Assembly (NCBI RefSeq): GCF_009738185.1
Contig: NZ_CP046509.1
Span: 1,181,501-1,245,500, forward strand
Length of the DNA stretch: 64,000 nucleotides
Reading direction: 5' to 3'
From: Erwinia sorbitola
Lineage (GTDB): Bacteria > Pseudomonadota > Gammaproteobacteria > Enterobacterales > Enterobacteriaceae
The notes under the pieces are model-generated. The model was not told where the DNA came from, did no database searches, and worked only from the letters and a program-made list of their open reading frames with translations. Shown here piece by piece: positions 36,707 through 45,986 of the stretch (position 1 is the stretch's first letter; each line of letters opens with the position of its first letter). Made by a program: the position numbers and the translations under genes.

Positions 36707-37765
36707 ATGCTGCAACTTCTAATGCAGTGGTATCGACGTCGTTTTAGCGACCCACAGGCTATCGCGCTGCTGGCGATTTTGCTCGCTGCTTTCTGCATTC
36801 TGTTTTTCTTCAACGGGCTACTGGCGCCGCTTTTGGTTGCTCTGGTGCTGGCTTACCTTCTTGAATGGCCAACGGTGCGCCTTGAGCGTTTTGGCTGTTC
36901 ACGCACCTGGGCGGTGACCCTTGTGCTGATTGTCTTCGCAACGTTACTGCTGATCCTGCTGTTGGTGGTGGTTCCCGTGGCCTGGCAGCAGGGCATCAAC
37001 CTTGCCCATGAACTGCCAACGATGCTGACCCGGCTCTATCAGTTCGCCATGCGCCTGCCGGAGCGTTTCCCTACGCTGATGAGCGTGGGTATTGTTGATA
37101 TCGTGGTGGAAAACCTGCGCAGCCGCCTGAGCGGGCTTGGCGATCAGTTAGTGAAATATTCGCTGGCATCGCTGGTGGGCCTGATGACGCTGGCAATTTA
37201 TCTGGTGCTGGTACCGCTGATGGTATTCTTCCTGCTGAAAGATAAAGAGCAGATGCTGAATGCCATCCGGCGTGTCCTCCCTCGTAACCGTGGCCTTGCC
37301 GGTCAGGTATGGGTTGAGATGAACCAGCAGGTGTCCAACTACATTCGCGGCAAAGTGCTGGAGATGGTGGTGGTAGGGGTAGTCAGCTGGATAGGCTTCC
37401 TCGCTATTGGCATGAACTATGCGCTGCTGCTGGCGGTGCTGGTGGGCGTTTCAGTGCTGATTCCCTATATCGGAGCCATGGTGGTCACCATTCCGGTGAT
37501 TGGTGTCGGGCTGGGGCAGTGGGGATTGTCCGGTGACTTCTGGACGATGATGATCGTCTATCTGGTTATCCAGGGGCTGGATGGCAATATTCTTGTGCCA
37601 GTGCTGTTTTCAGAGGCGGTCAACCTGCACCCCTTGGTGATTATCTTATCCGTAGTGATTTTTGGTGGGCTGTGGGGATTCTGGGGTGTGTTCTTTGCTA
37701 TACCGCTGGCAACACTGGTGAAAGCCGTAGTGCACGCCTGGCCGGATGAGCTGTATAAGGAATAA
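36707..37765 (+). CDS. perM: AI-2E family transporter PerM
   Basis: 352 residues from the ATG at 36707 (MLQLLMQWYRRRFSDP), which has AAGG before it and matches E. coli PerM. About eight membrane helices and the family signatures PLVVFFLL-like VPLMVFFLLKDK, IRGKVLEM and IPYIGA...GGLWGFWGVFFAIPLA. Substrate not established. Confidence 0.94.
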   Translation: MLQLLMQWYRRRFSDPQAIALLAILLAAFCILFFFNGLLAPLLVALVLAYLLEWPTVRLERFGCSRTWAVTLVLIVFATLLLILLLVVVPVAWQQGINLAHELPTMLTRLYQFAMRLPERFPTLMSVGIVDIVVENLRSRLSGLGDQLVKYSLASLVGLMTLAIYLVLVPLMVFFLLKDKEQMLNAIRRVLPRNRGLAGQVWVEMNQQVSNYIRGKVLEMVVVGVVSWIGFLAIGMNYALLLAVLVGVSVLIPYIGAMVVTIPVIGVGLGQWGLSGDFWTMMIVYLVIQGLDGNILVPVLFSEAVNLHPLVIILSVVIFGGLWGFWGVFFAIPLATLVKAVVHAWPDELYKE

Positions 37766-37786
37766 CAGTCGTTACCGGCATGCTGA

Positions 37787-37822
37787 AAAAAAGCCGCCTC
37801 GTTAGCGAGCGGGGCGGCTTTT
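37787..37822. terminator. Bidirectional terminator between perM and bcp
   Basis: AAAAGCCGCC and GGCGGCTTTT form a long stem with an inner CTCG/CGAG stem, flanked by A-run and T-run, between convergent genes. Confidence 0.85.
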
Positions 37823-37864
37823 CAGACCAGAACAGGCCTTTAATCGGATTTCACCCGCATCGAA

Positions 37865-38332
37865 TCATGCTGATTTCAAATAATCCATGACGATATCGTG
37901 GTGGTTGCTGGTTTTGAAGTCATCAAAGACCTTCTCAACTTTACCGTCTACGCCGATCAGGAAACTGACGCGGTGAATACCATCATAGGTTTTACCCATA
38001 AAGGTTTTCTCTCCCCAGATGCCAAACTCTTCGCAGACCTTGTGGTCTTCATCAGAGAGCAGGGTGAAGTTCAGCATCTCTTTCTCGACAAAGCGAGACA
38101 GTTTTTCCGGCTTGTCGGTACTGATACCTAATACGTCTACTCCGGCCTCTTTCAGCTCATCCATGCTGTCACGCAGACCGCATGCCTGTACGGTGCAGCC
38201 TGGCGTCATCGCTTTCGGGTAGAAATACACCAGAACGCGCTGTCCCTGGAAGTCGGATAAATTTACTTGTTCGCCGTCCTGATCGGGCAAGCTAAATTTC
38301 GGTGCAGTATCACCGGCTTTCAGTGGATTCAT
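37865..38332 (-). CDS. bcp: Thiol peroxidase Bcp (atypical peroxiredoxin)
   Basis: 155 residues from the ATG at 38332, with GGAG upstream; a GTG one codon earlier is possible. Thioredoxin fold with peroxidatic Cys46 and resolving Cys51 in TPGCTVQACGLRD. Reduces hydrogen and lipid peroxides. Lies 70 bases downstream of gcvR on the same strand, as in E. coli. Confidence 0.97.
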   Translation of the reverse strand: MNPLKAGDTAPKFSLPDQDGEQVNLSDFQGQRVLVYFYPKAMTPGCTVQACGLRDSMDELKEAGVDVLGISTDKPEKLSRFVEKEMLNFTLLSDEDHKVCEEFGIWGEKTFMGKTYDGIHRVSFLIGVDGKVEKVFDDFKTSNHHDIVMDYLKSA

Positions 38333-38402
38333 CACAACTCTCCGTTTTTTTTCATCATGCTATGGATAAATTTGCGCACTTTCTCTCCCGGCAGGTCAGA
38401 TT

Positions 38403-38954
38403 TTATGCCCCGTGATGAGAAACTGCCTTAATAGTGCCTTGAGCATGGAGTTCTGTACAGAGTCGGTTAAACGCCAGCTCAATAAATGACGCATCCTGAC
38501 TGGCCGGGCTGTGTGCGGTTATCTGAATATAGAGCAATGGCGGTTGATTTTCATCAGCTGGCTGAGTTCGTGAGACCAGTTCCGCAATATTCATCTGGTG
38601 TGAGTCAAACAGGTCGGTGAAGCGTTCAATAATATGCGGTGAGTCGGTAACATCCACCTGCGCCCATATTGTCACGGGCATAGGCGGGCGCGAACTGGCG
38701 CTGGTACGTTTCATTACGATCAGCAGCTCCATCTCGGCGCCTTTTAACGGCAGGGTCGATTCAATCAGCGTGATGGCATTCCAGCTGCCGGATAACAGCA
38801 TGATAAACGTGAATTCGTCACCCAGCAGAGCAAGACGGCTATCTTCAATATTACATCCGCAGCTGCTGACATGGCGGGTGATGGCATTGACGATCCCAGG
38901 GCGGTCAACCCCAAGTGCGGTGATAACCAAATGTTGTTGCGATGACTGCGACAA
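38403..38954 (-). CDS. gcvR: Glycine cleavage system repressor GcvR
   Basis: 183 residues with two ACT domains (HLVITALGVDRPGIVNAITRH at the N-terminus; VDVTDSPHIIERFTDLF after residue 100). It binds GcvA when glycine is low and blocks gcvTHP. No ATG is available: I choose the TTG at 38954, which has AGGAAGG at a normal six-base spacing. A TTG two codons earlier touches the ribosome site. A weak start would fit a low-level regulator. Confidence 0.92.
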   Translation of the reverse strand: MSQSSQQHLVITALGVDRPGIVNAITRHVSSCGCNIEDSRLALLGDEFTFIMLLSGSWNAITLIESTLPLKGAEMELLIVMKRTSASSRPPMPVTIWAQVDVTDSPHIIERFTDLFDSHQMNIAELVSRTQPADENQPPLLYIQITAHSPASQDASFIELAFNRLCTELHAQGTIKAVSHHGA

Positions 38955-39097
38955 AATCAACCTTCCTGTCTAAATTCTAATAACTATAAGGTAAACATAA
39001 AAAAAACTGCTGACAAGCGCTTGAGCCGCCCGACACTATTGCTTTTACTGCTCGGACAAACGTACCATGAAGCAATTGTTTGTCGAGGGGATGACTA

Positions 39098-39976
39098 ATG
39101 TTCACGGGAAGTATTGTTGCACTCATAACGCCGATGGATGACAAAGGTAATGTCTGCCGTGCGAGTTTGAAAAAACTGATTGACTACCATATTGCCAGCG
39201 GCACTGCGGCAATAGTTTCTGTGGGAACCACCGGCGAATCTGCCACCCTTAGCCATGAAGAACATGGTGATGTGGTGATGCTGACGCTGGAGCTGGCAGA
39301 TGGTCGTATTCCGATCATTGCCGGAACGGGGGCCAACGCCACGGCTGAAGGCGTCTCGCTGACCAAACGTTTCGAAAATTCGGGCGTTGTGGGCTGCCTT
39401 ACCGTCACCCCTTATTACAACCGTCCTACCCAGGAAGGTCTGTATCAACACTTTAAAACCATCGCAGAAAGCACCGCGCTTCCGCAAATGCTGTATAACG
39501 TACCGTCGCGTACCGGTACAGATTTACTGCCGGAAACCGTCGGTCGCCTGGCCAAAATAAAAAATATTATCGGAATCAAAGAGGCTACCGGGAACTTATC
39601 GCGGGTAAGTCAGATCCAACAGCTGGTAAATGAAGATTTTGTGCTGGTGAGCGGCGATGACGCCTCATCGCTGGACTTCATGCATCTTGGCGGGCACGGC
39701 GTTATTTCCGTGACGGCGAACATTGCTGCACGCGAAATGGCTGAACTCTGTGCACTGGCACAGCAGGGCAACTTTGCTGAAGCCCGTATTTTGAACCAGC
39801 GTTTGATGCATCTGCATCACAAACTGTTTGTGGAACCGAATCCTATTCCGGTGAAATGGGCCGCGAAACAATTAGGATTAATAGCAACCGATACGCTGCG
39901 TCTGCCTATGACGCCGCTGACCGATGCCGGTGGTCCGGTTGTTGAGCAGGCACTGAAAAACGCTGGCCTGCTTTAA
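39098..39976 (+). CDS. dapA: 4-hydroxy-tetrahydrodipicolinate synthase
   Basis: 292 residues. Condenses pyruvate with aspartate semialdehyde, first step of the lysine/diaminopimelate branch. Seen: VGTTGESATLS, the catalytic Tyr in YYNRPTQEGLYQHF...YNVPSRTG and the Schiff-base Lys in IIGIKEATG. GAGGGG before the ATG. Divergent from gcvR, with bamC 15 bases downstream. Confidence 0.98.
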   Translation: MFTGSIVALITPMDDKGNVCRASLKKLIDYHIASGTAAIVSVGTTGESATLSHEEHGDVVMLTLELADGRIPIIAGTGANATAEGVSLTKRFENSGVVGCLTVTPYYNRPTQEGLYQHFKTIAESTALPQMLYNVPSRTGTDLLPETVGRLAKIKNIIGIKEATGNLSRVSQIQQLVNEDFVLVSGDDASSLDFMHLGGHGVISVTANIAAREMAELCALAQQGNFAEARILNQRLMHLHHKLFVEPNPIPVKWAAKQLGLIATDTLRLPMTPLTDAGGPVVEQALKNAGLL

Positions 39977-39991
39977 ATTTAGGGAGAATTA

Positions 39992-41023
39992 ATGGCTTAC
40001 TCAGTACAAAAGTCCACGGTAGCGAAAGTGGTGGGACTTTCGTTGGTAATGCTGCTTGCAGCATGTTCTAACGATCAACGTTACAAGCGTCAGGTGAGCG
40101 GTGACGAATCCTACCTTCAGGCAGCCGATCTTAGCGATCTGCGCGCACCTGCTGGCATGATCCTGCCGCTGCAAAATGGCGACTTTGATATACCAAACGT
40201 CAGCAGTAAAGGGCAGGTGGGTAAGCAGTTGGATATTCGTCCACCAGCTCAGACGCTGGCACTGATGAACGGCACCCGCAGCCAGTTCGCGGGTAATACC
40301 GGTACGCTGTTGGTTGATAGCCGTAGCGGCTCAATCTGGCAGCAGGTTGTTGATGTGGTACAGGCTGCGAAGTTCCCGATTGCCGATCGTCAGGATGCTC
40401 GTCAGACGCTGACTACCGACTGGGTTCAGTGGAACCGTGCTGATGAAGACAACCAGTATCGTGGTCGTTATCAGTTAAGCGTTCAGCAGCAGGGCGGTCA
40501 GCAGGCGCTGACGGTTAAACTGCTGGAGCTGCAACAGCAGGATAAAGTCGTCACATCTCCGGTGCAGATCCAGCGTTATACCGCGCAGATGCTGAACGAA
40601 ATCAGTGCGGGTCTGGATAAAATTGAAACTGGCCGTGAAGATGCGGCTGCCAGTCGTAGCCCAACGCAGATTGATGTGCAGAGCGGTGCTGATGATACCG
40701 GCCTGCCTAACCTGATCCTGCGTGCACCGTTCAACGTTGTCTGGCAGCGTCTGCCGGCCACGCTGAAACGTATTGGTATGGAAGTGACTGACAGCAACCG
40801 TTCACAGGGTAGCCTGAACGTGACCTACAAAGAGCCGGGTAGCGATACCTTTGACTCTCTGGGTGCCAAAGATCCTGAACTGGCTAATGGTGACTACAAA
40901 CTTCAGGTCGGTGACCTTGATAACCGTAGCAGCTTGCAGTTCCTGGATCCGAAAGGTCATCCGCTGACCCAGTCGCAGAACGATGCGCTGGTGGCGGTGT
41001 TCCAGGCCGCATTCAGCAAGTAA
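39992..41023 (+). CDS. bamC: Outer membrane assembly lipoprotein BamC
   Basis: 343 residues. Lipobox LLAAC with Cys25 as the acylated residue, the unstructured N-terminal arm (NDQRYKRQVSGDESYL) that contacts BamD, then two helix-grip domains. Part of the BAM complex. Cotranscribed with dapA, as in E. coli. Confidence 0.97.
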   Translation: MAYSVQKSTVAKVVGLSLVMLLAACSNDQRYKRQVSGDESYLQAADLSDLRAPAGMILPLQNGDFDIPNVSSKGQVGKQLDIRPPAQTLALMNGTRSQFAGNTGTLLVDSRSGSIWQQVVDVVQAAKFPIADRQDARQTLTTDWVQWNRADEDNQYRGRYQLSVQQQGGQQALTVKLLELQQQDKVVTSPVQIQRYTAQMLNEISAGLDKIETGREDAAASRSPTQIDVQSGADDTGLPNLILRAPFNVVWQRLPATLKRIGMEVTDSNRSQGSLNVTYKEPGSDTFDSLGAKDPELANGDYKLQVGDLDNRSSLQFLDPKGHPLTQSQNDALVAVFQAAFSK

Positions 41024-41028
41024 TACAG

Positions 41029-41056
41029 AAGGCCAGAGCGACTCTGGCCTTTTTTA
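41029..41056 (+). terminator. Terminator of dapA-bamC
   Basis: AAGGCCAGAG and CTCTGGCCTT flank a three-base loop, followed by a T-run, five bases after the bamC stop. Confidence 0.92.
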
Positions 41057-41065
41057 TTTGGTATT

Positions 41066-41081
41066 ACGTAAACGATTGCTT
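41066..41081. promoter_or_regulatory. PurR operator of purC
   Basis: ACGTAAACGATTGCTT matches the PurR box at 12 of 16 positions and lies 105 bases upstream of the purC start. purC is a known PurR target in E. coli. Confidence 0.75.
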
Positions 41082-41186
41082 CGGTTTTTTAGCTGCGGAA
41101 CATATAATTCCGCCATGCAAAATTTTAACGGGACGGCATCGTCGCCGGCCTGACAGTTTCACTTATATCGTTTGGAGTTAAACAAG

Positions 41187-41900
41187 ATGCAGAAAAAAGC
41201 TGAGTTGTATCGCGGCAAAGCGAAAACCGTTTACAGCACCGAAAACCCGGATCTGTTGGTACTCGAATTCCGCAACGATACGTCAGCGCTGGACGGTGAG
41301 CGCATCGAACAGTTTGATCGTAAAGGAATGATTAACAATAAATTTAATTATTTCATTATGACTAAATTGCAGGAAGCCGGGATCCCCACGCAGATGGAAG
41401 CCCTGCTCTCTGATAATGAAGCGCTGGTGAAAAAACTGGATATGGTGCCGGTGGAGTGTGTGGTGCGTAACCGTGCTGCCGGCTCGCTGGTAAAACGCCT
41501 GGGCGTGGAAGAGGGCCTGGTGCTCAATCCACCCTTGTTTGACCTGTTCCTGAAAGACGATGCCAAACACGATCCGATGGTTAACGAATCTTATTGCGAG
41601 ACCTTCGGCTGGGTGAGCAAAGAGAATCTGGCGCGGATGCGTGAGCTGACTTACCAGGCAAACGACGTACTGAGCAAGCTGTTCTCCGATGCGGGTCTGA
41701 TCCTCGTTGACTTCAAGCTGGAGTTTGGTCTGTTTAACGGCGAAGTGGTGCTGGGCGATGAGTTCTCTCCTGATGGCGCCCGTCTGTGGGACAAAGAAAC
41801 CCTGAACAAGATGGACAAAGACCGCTATCGTCAGAGCCTCGGTGGCCTGATTGAAGCTTACGAAGAAGTGGCAAATCGTTTGGGTGTGAAACTCGACTAA
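41187..41900 (+). CDS. purC: SAICAR synthetase
   Basis: 237 residues, as in E. coli, from the ATG at 41187 (MQKKAELYRGKAKTVY) with GGAG upstream. Joins CAIR and aspartate with ATP. Motifs: YRGKAKTVYSTE, MVPVECVVRNRAAGS, LVDFKLEFG and LGDEFSPDGARLWD. Downstream from 41949 there is a GGTCAGGC/GCCTGGCC hairpin. Confidence 0.98.
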   Translation: MQKKAELYRGKAKTVYSTENPDLLVLEFRNDTSALDGERIEQFDRKGMINNKFNYFIMTKLQEAGIPTQMEALLSDNEALVKKLDMVPVECVVRNRAAGSLVKRLGVEEGLVLNPPLFDLFLKDDAKHDPMVNESYCETFGWVSKENLARMRELTYQANDVLSKLFSDAGLILVDFKLEFGLFNGEVVLGDEFSPDGARLWDKETLNKMDKDRYRQSLGGLIEAYEEVANRLGVKLD

Positions 41901-42069
41901 AGCGACTGTTCATTGGGGCTGATATCTCTCAGCCCGTCACCCTATCTGAGGTCAGGCTTGCCTGGCCTTTTGCGTTAAATCCCTCTGCTCCTCTCGTTTT
42001 CTGGTGTTCCCCGCTGCGTCAGACTAAAATCCACTGATATGTTGTTGTAATGCTCACGAGGGAAAATCT

Positions 42070-42930
42070 ATGCGCTGGCAAGGGCGTCGCGAAAGCGACA
42101 ATGTGGAAGATCGCCGTAATGAATCCGGTACCGTAGGCGGCGGGCGCATACGTATTCCGCGTGGCAAAGGAGGAATCGCTCTGCTGATTCTGGTCGCGGT
42201 TGCCAGCTATTATGGCTACGACCTTACGCCGCTGCTGACCGGAGATGGCAGCTCGCTGTCACAGACCACTCAACAGCAGCAGCGTTCAACGCCGAAAGAC
42301 GATGAAGCGGCGCAGTTTACCCGTACCATTTTCGCTATGACGGAAGATACCTGGCAGAAACTGTTTCAGAAAATGGATAAACCCTGGAAGTCGCCTGTTC
42401 TGGTGATGTACCGCAACCAGACGCCGACCGCCTGCGGTAGCGGACAGTCAGCGATGGGGCCGTTCTACTGCCCTGCGGACAGCAAAGTCTATATTGACCT
42501 CTCTTTCTATGACGAGATGACCAGCAAACTTGGTGCCGGTGGTGAATTTGCTCAGGGCTATGTCATCGCCCATGAAGTGGGGCACCATGTGCAGCACCTG
42601 CTGGGCATTGAGCAGAAAGTTCGCCAGATGCAGCAGGGAGCCAGCCGGGTAGCGGTGAACCAGCTGTCGGTGAAAATGGAACTTCAGGCGGACTGCTTTG
42701 CCGGAGTCTGGGGGCACTATATGCAGCAGGAAAGTGTGCTGGAAAGCGGCGATCTTGAATCGGCATTGAATGCAGCCCAGGCCATTGGTGATGATCGCCT
42801 GCAACAGCGCAGCCAGGGACGGGTTGTGCCGGACAGCTTTACCCACGGCACCTCGCAGCAGCGTTACACCTGGTTTAAGAAAGGTTTCGATAGCGGCAAT
42901 CCGGGCCAGTGCAATACCTTTGCGGGTTAG
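42070..42930 (+). CDS. ypfJ: Predicted zinc metallopeptidase YpfJ
   Basis: 286 residues. One N-terminal membrane helix (GGIALLILVAVASYYGYDL), then a neutral zinc metallopeptidase domain with VIAHEVGHHVQHLLG and a later Glu in ELQADCFAGVWGHY. Function unknown in E. coli. Five bases before the tmcA start, so probably cotranscribed. Confidence 0.93.
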   Translation: MRWQGRRESDNVEDRRNESGTVGGGRIRIPRGKGGIALLILVAVASYYGYDLTPLLTGDGSSLSQTTQQQQRSTPKDDEAAQFTRTIFAMTEDTWQKLFQKMDKPWKSPVLVMYRNQTPTACGSGQSAMGPFYCPADSKVYIDLSFYDEMTSKLGAGGEFAQGYVIAHEVGHHVQHLLGIEQKVRQMQQGASRVAVNQLSVKMELQADCFAGVWGHYMQQESVLESGDLESALNAAQAIGDDRLQQRSQGRVVPDSFTHGTSQQRYTWFKKGFDSGNPGQCNTFAG

Positions 42931-42935
42931 CGCGG

Positions 42936-44939
42936 ATGAATGAGATTGTTACGGCGACAGCGCAGATCGAACGGCAGGGCTGGCGGCGTTTACTGGCAAT
43001 CAGTGGTGAAGCGGCATGGTGTGCACAGCAGGCCGCTGACCTTATGGCGCAGCTGCCCGGTGACTGGCTGTGGGTAGGAAATAATACGCCGGAACGCTCC
43101 CTGAGCTGTGCGCCGCAGGCCATACGTACGCTACTGGGGCGCGAGTTCAGACATGCCGTGTTTGATGCCCGTGACGGTTTTCATGCGGAAGCTTTCGCCG
43201 CACTGGCGGGTACCCTGTGTGCAGGAAGCTGGCTGGTGCTGCTGTTACCTGAATGGGAGAGCTGGGCGCAGCGTCCGGATGCTGATTCACTGCGCTGGAG
43301 CGAGGGGGACTGCCCCTGTGCCAGCACTCACTTTGTACATCGCTTTCAACAGCTGCTGCTTGCCGATGAGCGTGCGTTATTGTGGCGTCAGCACGATCAT
43401 CATCCTATCTCTTTTGTTGCCCCACAGCCGGAGCACTGGCAGACGGATAACCGTGGTCAGCAGGCCATTCTCTCTGGACTTCTTAACGCCGGGCCAGGTA
43501 TTTATGCGCTCACAGCGGCTCGCGGGCGCGGGAAGTCTGCACTGGCCGGGATGCTGGCAGCTCGCTGGCCGGGGCGCAGCCTGGTAACAGCGCCAGCTAA
43601 AGTATCCACGGATGTGCTGGCGCAGTATGCCGGAGAGCGGTTTGAGTTTGTGGCACCGGATCGGCTGCTGGCAGACGCAGAGCAGCTTGCTCCCGGCGTT
43701 GACTGGCTGCTGATTGATGAGGCGGCGGCGATCCCGGCACCGCTTTTACAGCGGCTGGTGGCGTTATTTCCCAGGGTATTGCTGACCACCACCGTGCAGG
43801 GTTACGAAGGCACCGGACGTGGTTTTATGCTGAAATTCTGCGCGTCACTGGCTGACGTGACTCATTTCCAGCTTGATATGCCGTTGCGCTGGGCGGCGGG
43901 CGATCCTCTGGAGCAGCTGGTCGCTGATGTGCTGCTGTTTGATGATGCTGTTGCGCCGCCGCAGCAGAGTACACCGCACTACGTCTCGCTGATCCAGGAT
44001 GACTGGCTGCGTCAGCCTGGGCGGATGGCGGCTGTCTATCAGTTGCTAACCAGCGCTCACTACCGTACTTCACCGCTCGACCTGCGCCGGATGATGGATG
44101 CGCCCGGGATGCATTTCCAGGTCGCCATGCAGGGAGAGAGCGTGCAGGGGGCGCTGTGGCTGGTGGATGAGGGGGGATTATCAGCGGAGCTTGCGACAGC
44201 GGTATGGGCAGGCAAACGCCGTCCGCGTGGGAATCTGGTTGCTCAGTCGCTGGCGGCCCATGCCGGTTCGCCTGAGGCAGCCCGGCTTCGCTCGCGGCGT
44301 ATCAGTCGTATTGCTGTCTCTCCCCAGCTCCGCGCACGTGGCATTGGCCGCCAGCTGATCGTTCATGGCCTTGAATATACCCGGGGACTGGATTTTCTTT
44401 CGGTCAGCTTTGGTTTTACGCCGCAGCTGTGGCGTTTCTGGCAGCGCTGTGGTTTTCATCTGGTGCGTATTGGCAGTCAGCTGGAGGCCAGCAGCGGCTG
44501 TTATACGGCGATGGCGCTGCTGCCTCTTAGCCCTGCCGGGCAGCAACTGACGGCCTCGCTGGCAGAACGACTGGCACGGAACGGTTACTGGCTTCGGCAG
44601 CAGTTAGATCCTGATGGGCTGCCGCTGGCGGATAAGTTTGAACCGGAGCTAACGGACGACGACTGGCTGGAGCTGTCCGGTTTCGCCTGGGCGCAGCGCC
44701 CTTATGAGGCCAGCTATGCAGCGCTGGGGCGTCTGGTCAGTCAGGATGGCGTAATGCTGCCGCTGCTGCGTGCGGCCCTGCTGGAACGGCGTTCAGCGGC
44801 TGATATCTGTGCCGGGTTTAGATTTTCCGGACGCAAAGCATTGCTGGATGCCTGGCGTCAGGAGGCGCAGCAAGGGCTGGCAGCGCTGGACGCTGCACGT
44901 GCTGAGACCTGCCAGCAGCAGATTAACTCGTTGCAATAA
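42936..44939 (+). CDS. tmcA: tRNA(Met) cytidine acetyltransferase TmcA
   Basis: 667 residues from the ATG at 42936, six bases after the ypfJ stop. Makes N4-acetylcytidine at the wobble base of elongator tRNA(Met). Seen: a helicase-like ATPase with Walker A TAARGRGKSALAG, Walker B WLLIDEAAAIPAPLL, then a GNAT domain with acetyl-CoA motif VSPQLRARGIGRQLI, and a C-terminal tRNA-binding tail. Confidence 0.95.
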   Translation: MNEIVTATAQIERQGWRRLLAISGEAAWCAQQAADLMAQLPGDWLWVGNNTPERSLSCAPQAIRTLLGREFRHAVFDARDGFHAEAFAALAGTLCAGSWLVLLLPEWESWAQRPDADSLRWSEGDCPCASTHFVHRFQQLLLADERALLWRQHDHHPISFVAPQPEHWQTDNRGQQAILSGLLNAGPGIYALTAARGRGKSALAGMLAARWPGRSLVTAPAKVSTDVLAQYAGERFEFVAPDRLLADAEQLAPGVDWLLIDEAAAIPAPLLQRLVALFPRVLLTTTVQGYEGTGRGFMLKFCASLADVTHFQLDMPLRWAAGDPLEQLVADVLLFDDAVAPPQQSTPHYVSLIQDDWLRQPGRMAAVYQLLTSAHYRTSPLDLRRMMDAPGMHFQVAMQGESVQGALWLVDEGGLSAELATAVWAGKRRPRGNLVAQSLAAHAGSPEAARLRSRRISRIAVSPQLRARGIGRQLIVHGLEYTRGLDFLSVSFGFTPQLWRFWQRCGFHLVRIGSQLEASSGCYTAMALLPLSPAGQQLTASLAERLARNGYWLRQQLDPDGLPLADKFEPELTDDDWLELSGFAWAQRPYEASYAALGRLVSQDGVMLPLLRAALLERRSAADICAGFRFSGRKALLDAWRQEAQQGLAALDAARAETCQQQINSLQ

Positions 44940-45021
44940 ATCCAACATCATCGTCAAAAAATCTCCATGTTCTTCCTGGTTCAGGGGCGTATGATCGCTT
45001 CATTGTATTGAGGAGGCTCTG

Positions 45022-45708
45022 ATGAAAAATAACCATGTTGTTGTCCATAACCCGTCGTTACCGGCTACGCAGCTGTTTCTGCTGTATCACGCCGCTGGCG
45101 ATAATCCGGTAGCGATGGGTGAGATTGGCCGATGGTTTGTCGGGGCATTTCCACGTGCGCTGGTGGTCAGTATCGGCGGGCCTGAACAGGATGCAGATGG
45201 CGGATCCCGCTGGTATAACCCTTCAGCGGATCGTCCTTCACAGGACGTGGCAGAAGTTATGGATGGATTTATCGCCAGCGTTCGCCACTGGCAGCAGCAG
45301 AGTGGAGTGAAAGCAGATGCCACCGCACTGATCGGTTTTTCTCAGGGAGCGACGATGGCGCTGGAAGCGGTGAAGGTGCAGGGTGGGCTGGCTGGGCGGG
45401 TCGTGGCATTTAGCGGCCGCTATGAAACGCTGCCGCAGCAGGCTGGCACGCGTACCACAATTCATCTGATCCACGGCGACAACGATACCGTACTGCCGCT
45501 GACCCATGCACTGGACGCCGAGGAACGGTTAACCGCCCTGGGCGGTGATGTGACGCTGGATATCGTTGATGATTTGCCTCACGCCATCGATGACCGCGCG
45601 ATGCAGCTGGCTCTTGAACGCCTGCAATTTACCGTACCGCGCCGTTACTTTGATGAAGCATTTAGCGGCAGTAAGCCGGGCGATGATGATGTGATTACGT
45701 TGATCTAA
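45022..45708 (+). CDS. ypfH: Carboxylesterase/phospholipase family protein YpfH
   Basis: 228 residues of the alpha/beta-hydrolase fold. Triad visible as Ser107 in LIGFSQGA, Asp in IHGDNDTVLP and His in DDLPHAIDD. GGAGG before the ATG. Ends in a 23-base hairpin at 45713-45735. Confidence 0.92.
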   Translation: MKNNHVVVHNPSLPATQLFLLYHAAGDNPVAMGEIGRWFVGAFPRALVVSIGGPEQDADGGSRWYNPSADRPSQDVAEVMDGFIASVRHWQQQSGVKADATALIGFSQGATMALEAVKVQGGLAGRVVAFSGRYETLPQQAGTRTTIHLIHGDNDTVLPLTHALDAEERLTALGGDVTLDIVDDLPHAIDDRAMQLALERLQFTVPRRYFDEAFSGSKPGDDDVITLI

Positions 45709-45712
45709 CAAG

Positions 45713-45735
45713 GAGCGGGTTGAAACAACCCGCTC
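45713..45735. terminator. Hairpin between ypfH and ypfN
   Basis: GAGCGGGTTG and CAACCCGCTC flank AAA: ten perfect pairs between the convergent ypfH and ypfN, with no T-run. Confidence 0.6.
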
Positions 45736-45787
45736 ACTCATTCTCGTTCGCTGGTAATGGCTTCACGCAGGATCGCGTTTATGCGCG

Positions 45788-45979
45788 TTATTTCTTTTTC
45801 GGCCAGTCGTCTTCGTCATCCCACTTATCGTTGAAGTCACGATGTGGAGGCAGCTCGGGTTTATTATCGAGAAACTTTTTGTGATCGATACGCTTCAGAT
45901 CTTTGTAGACGTTCATCAGCACGCCAACCATCAGCAGGATCACCAGGATCCACCAGTAATGTTTTATAAATTCCATCAT
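45788..45979 (-). CDS. ypfN: UPF0370 family membrane protein YpfN
   Basis: 63 residues. One membrane helix (HYWWILVILLMVGVLMNVY) and an acidic, Trp-rich tail (DFNDKWDDEDDWPKKK). Function unknown. Seven bases downstream of dapE; conserved in this place in enterobacteria. Confidence 0.93.
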   Translation of the reverse strand: MMEFIKHYWWILVILLMVGVLMNVYKDLKRIDHKKFLDNKPELPPHRDFNDKWDDEDDWPKKK

Positions 45980-45986
45980 TTCACCC

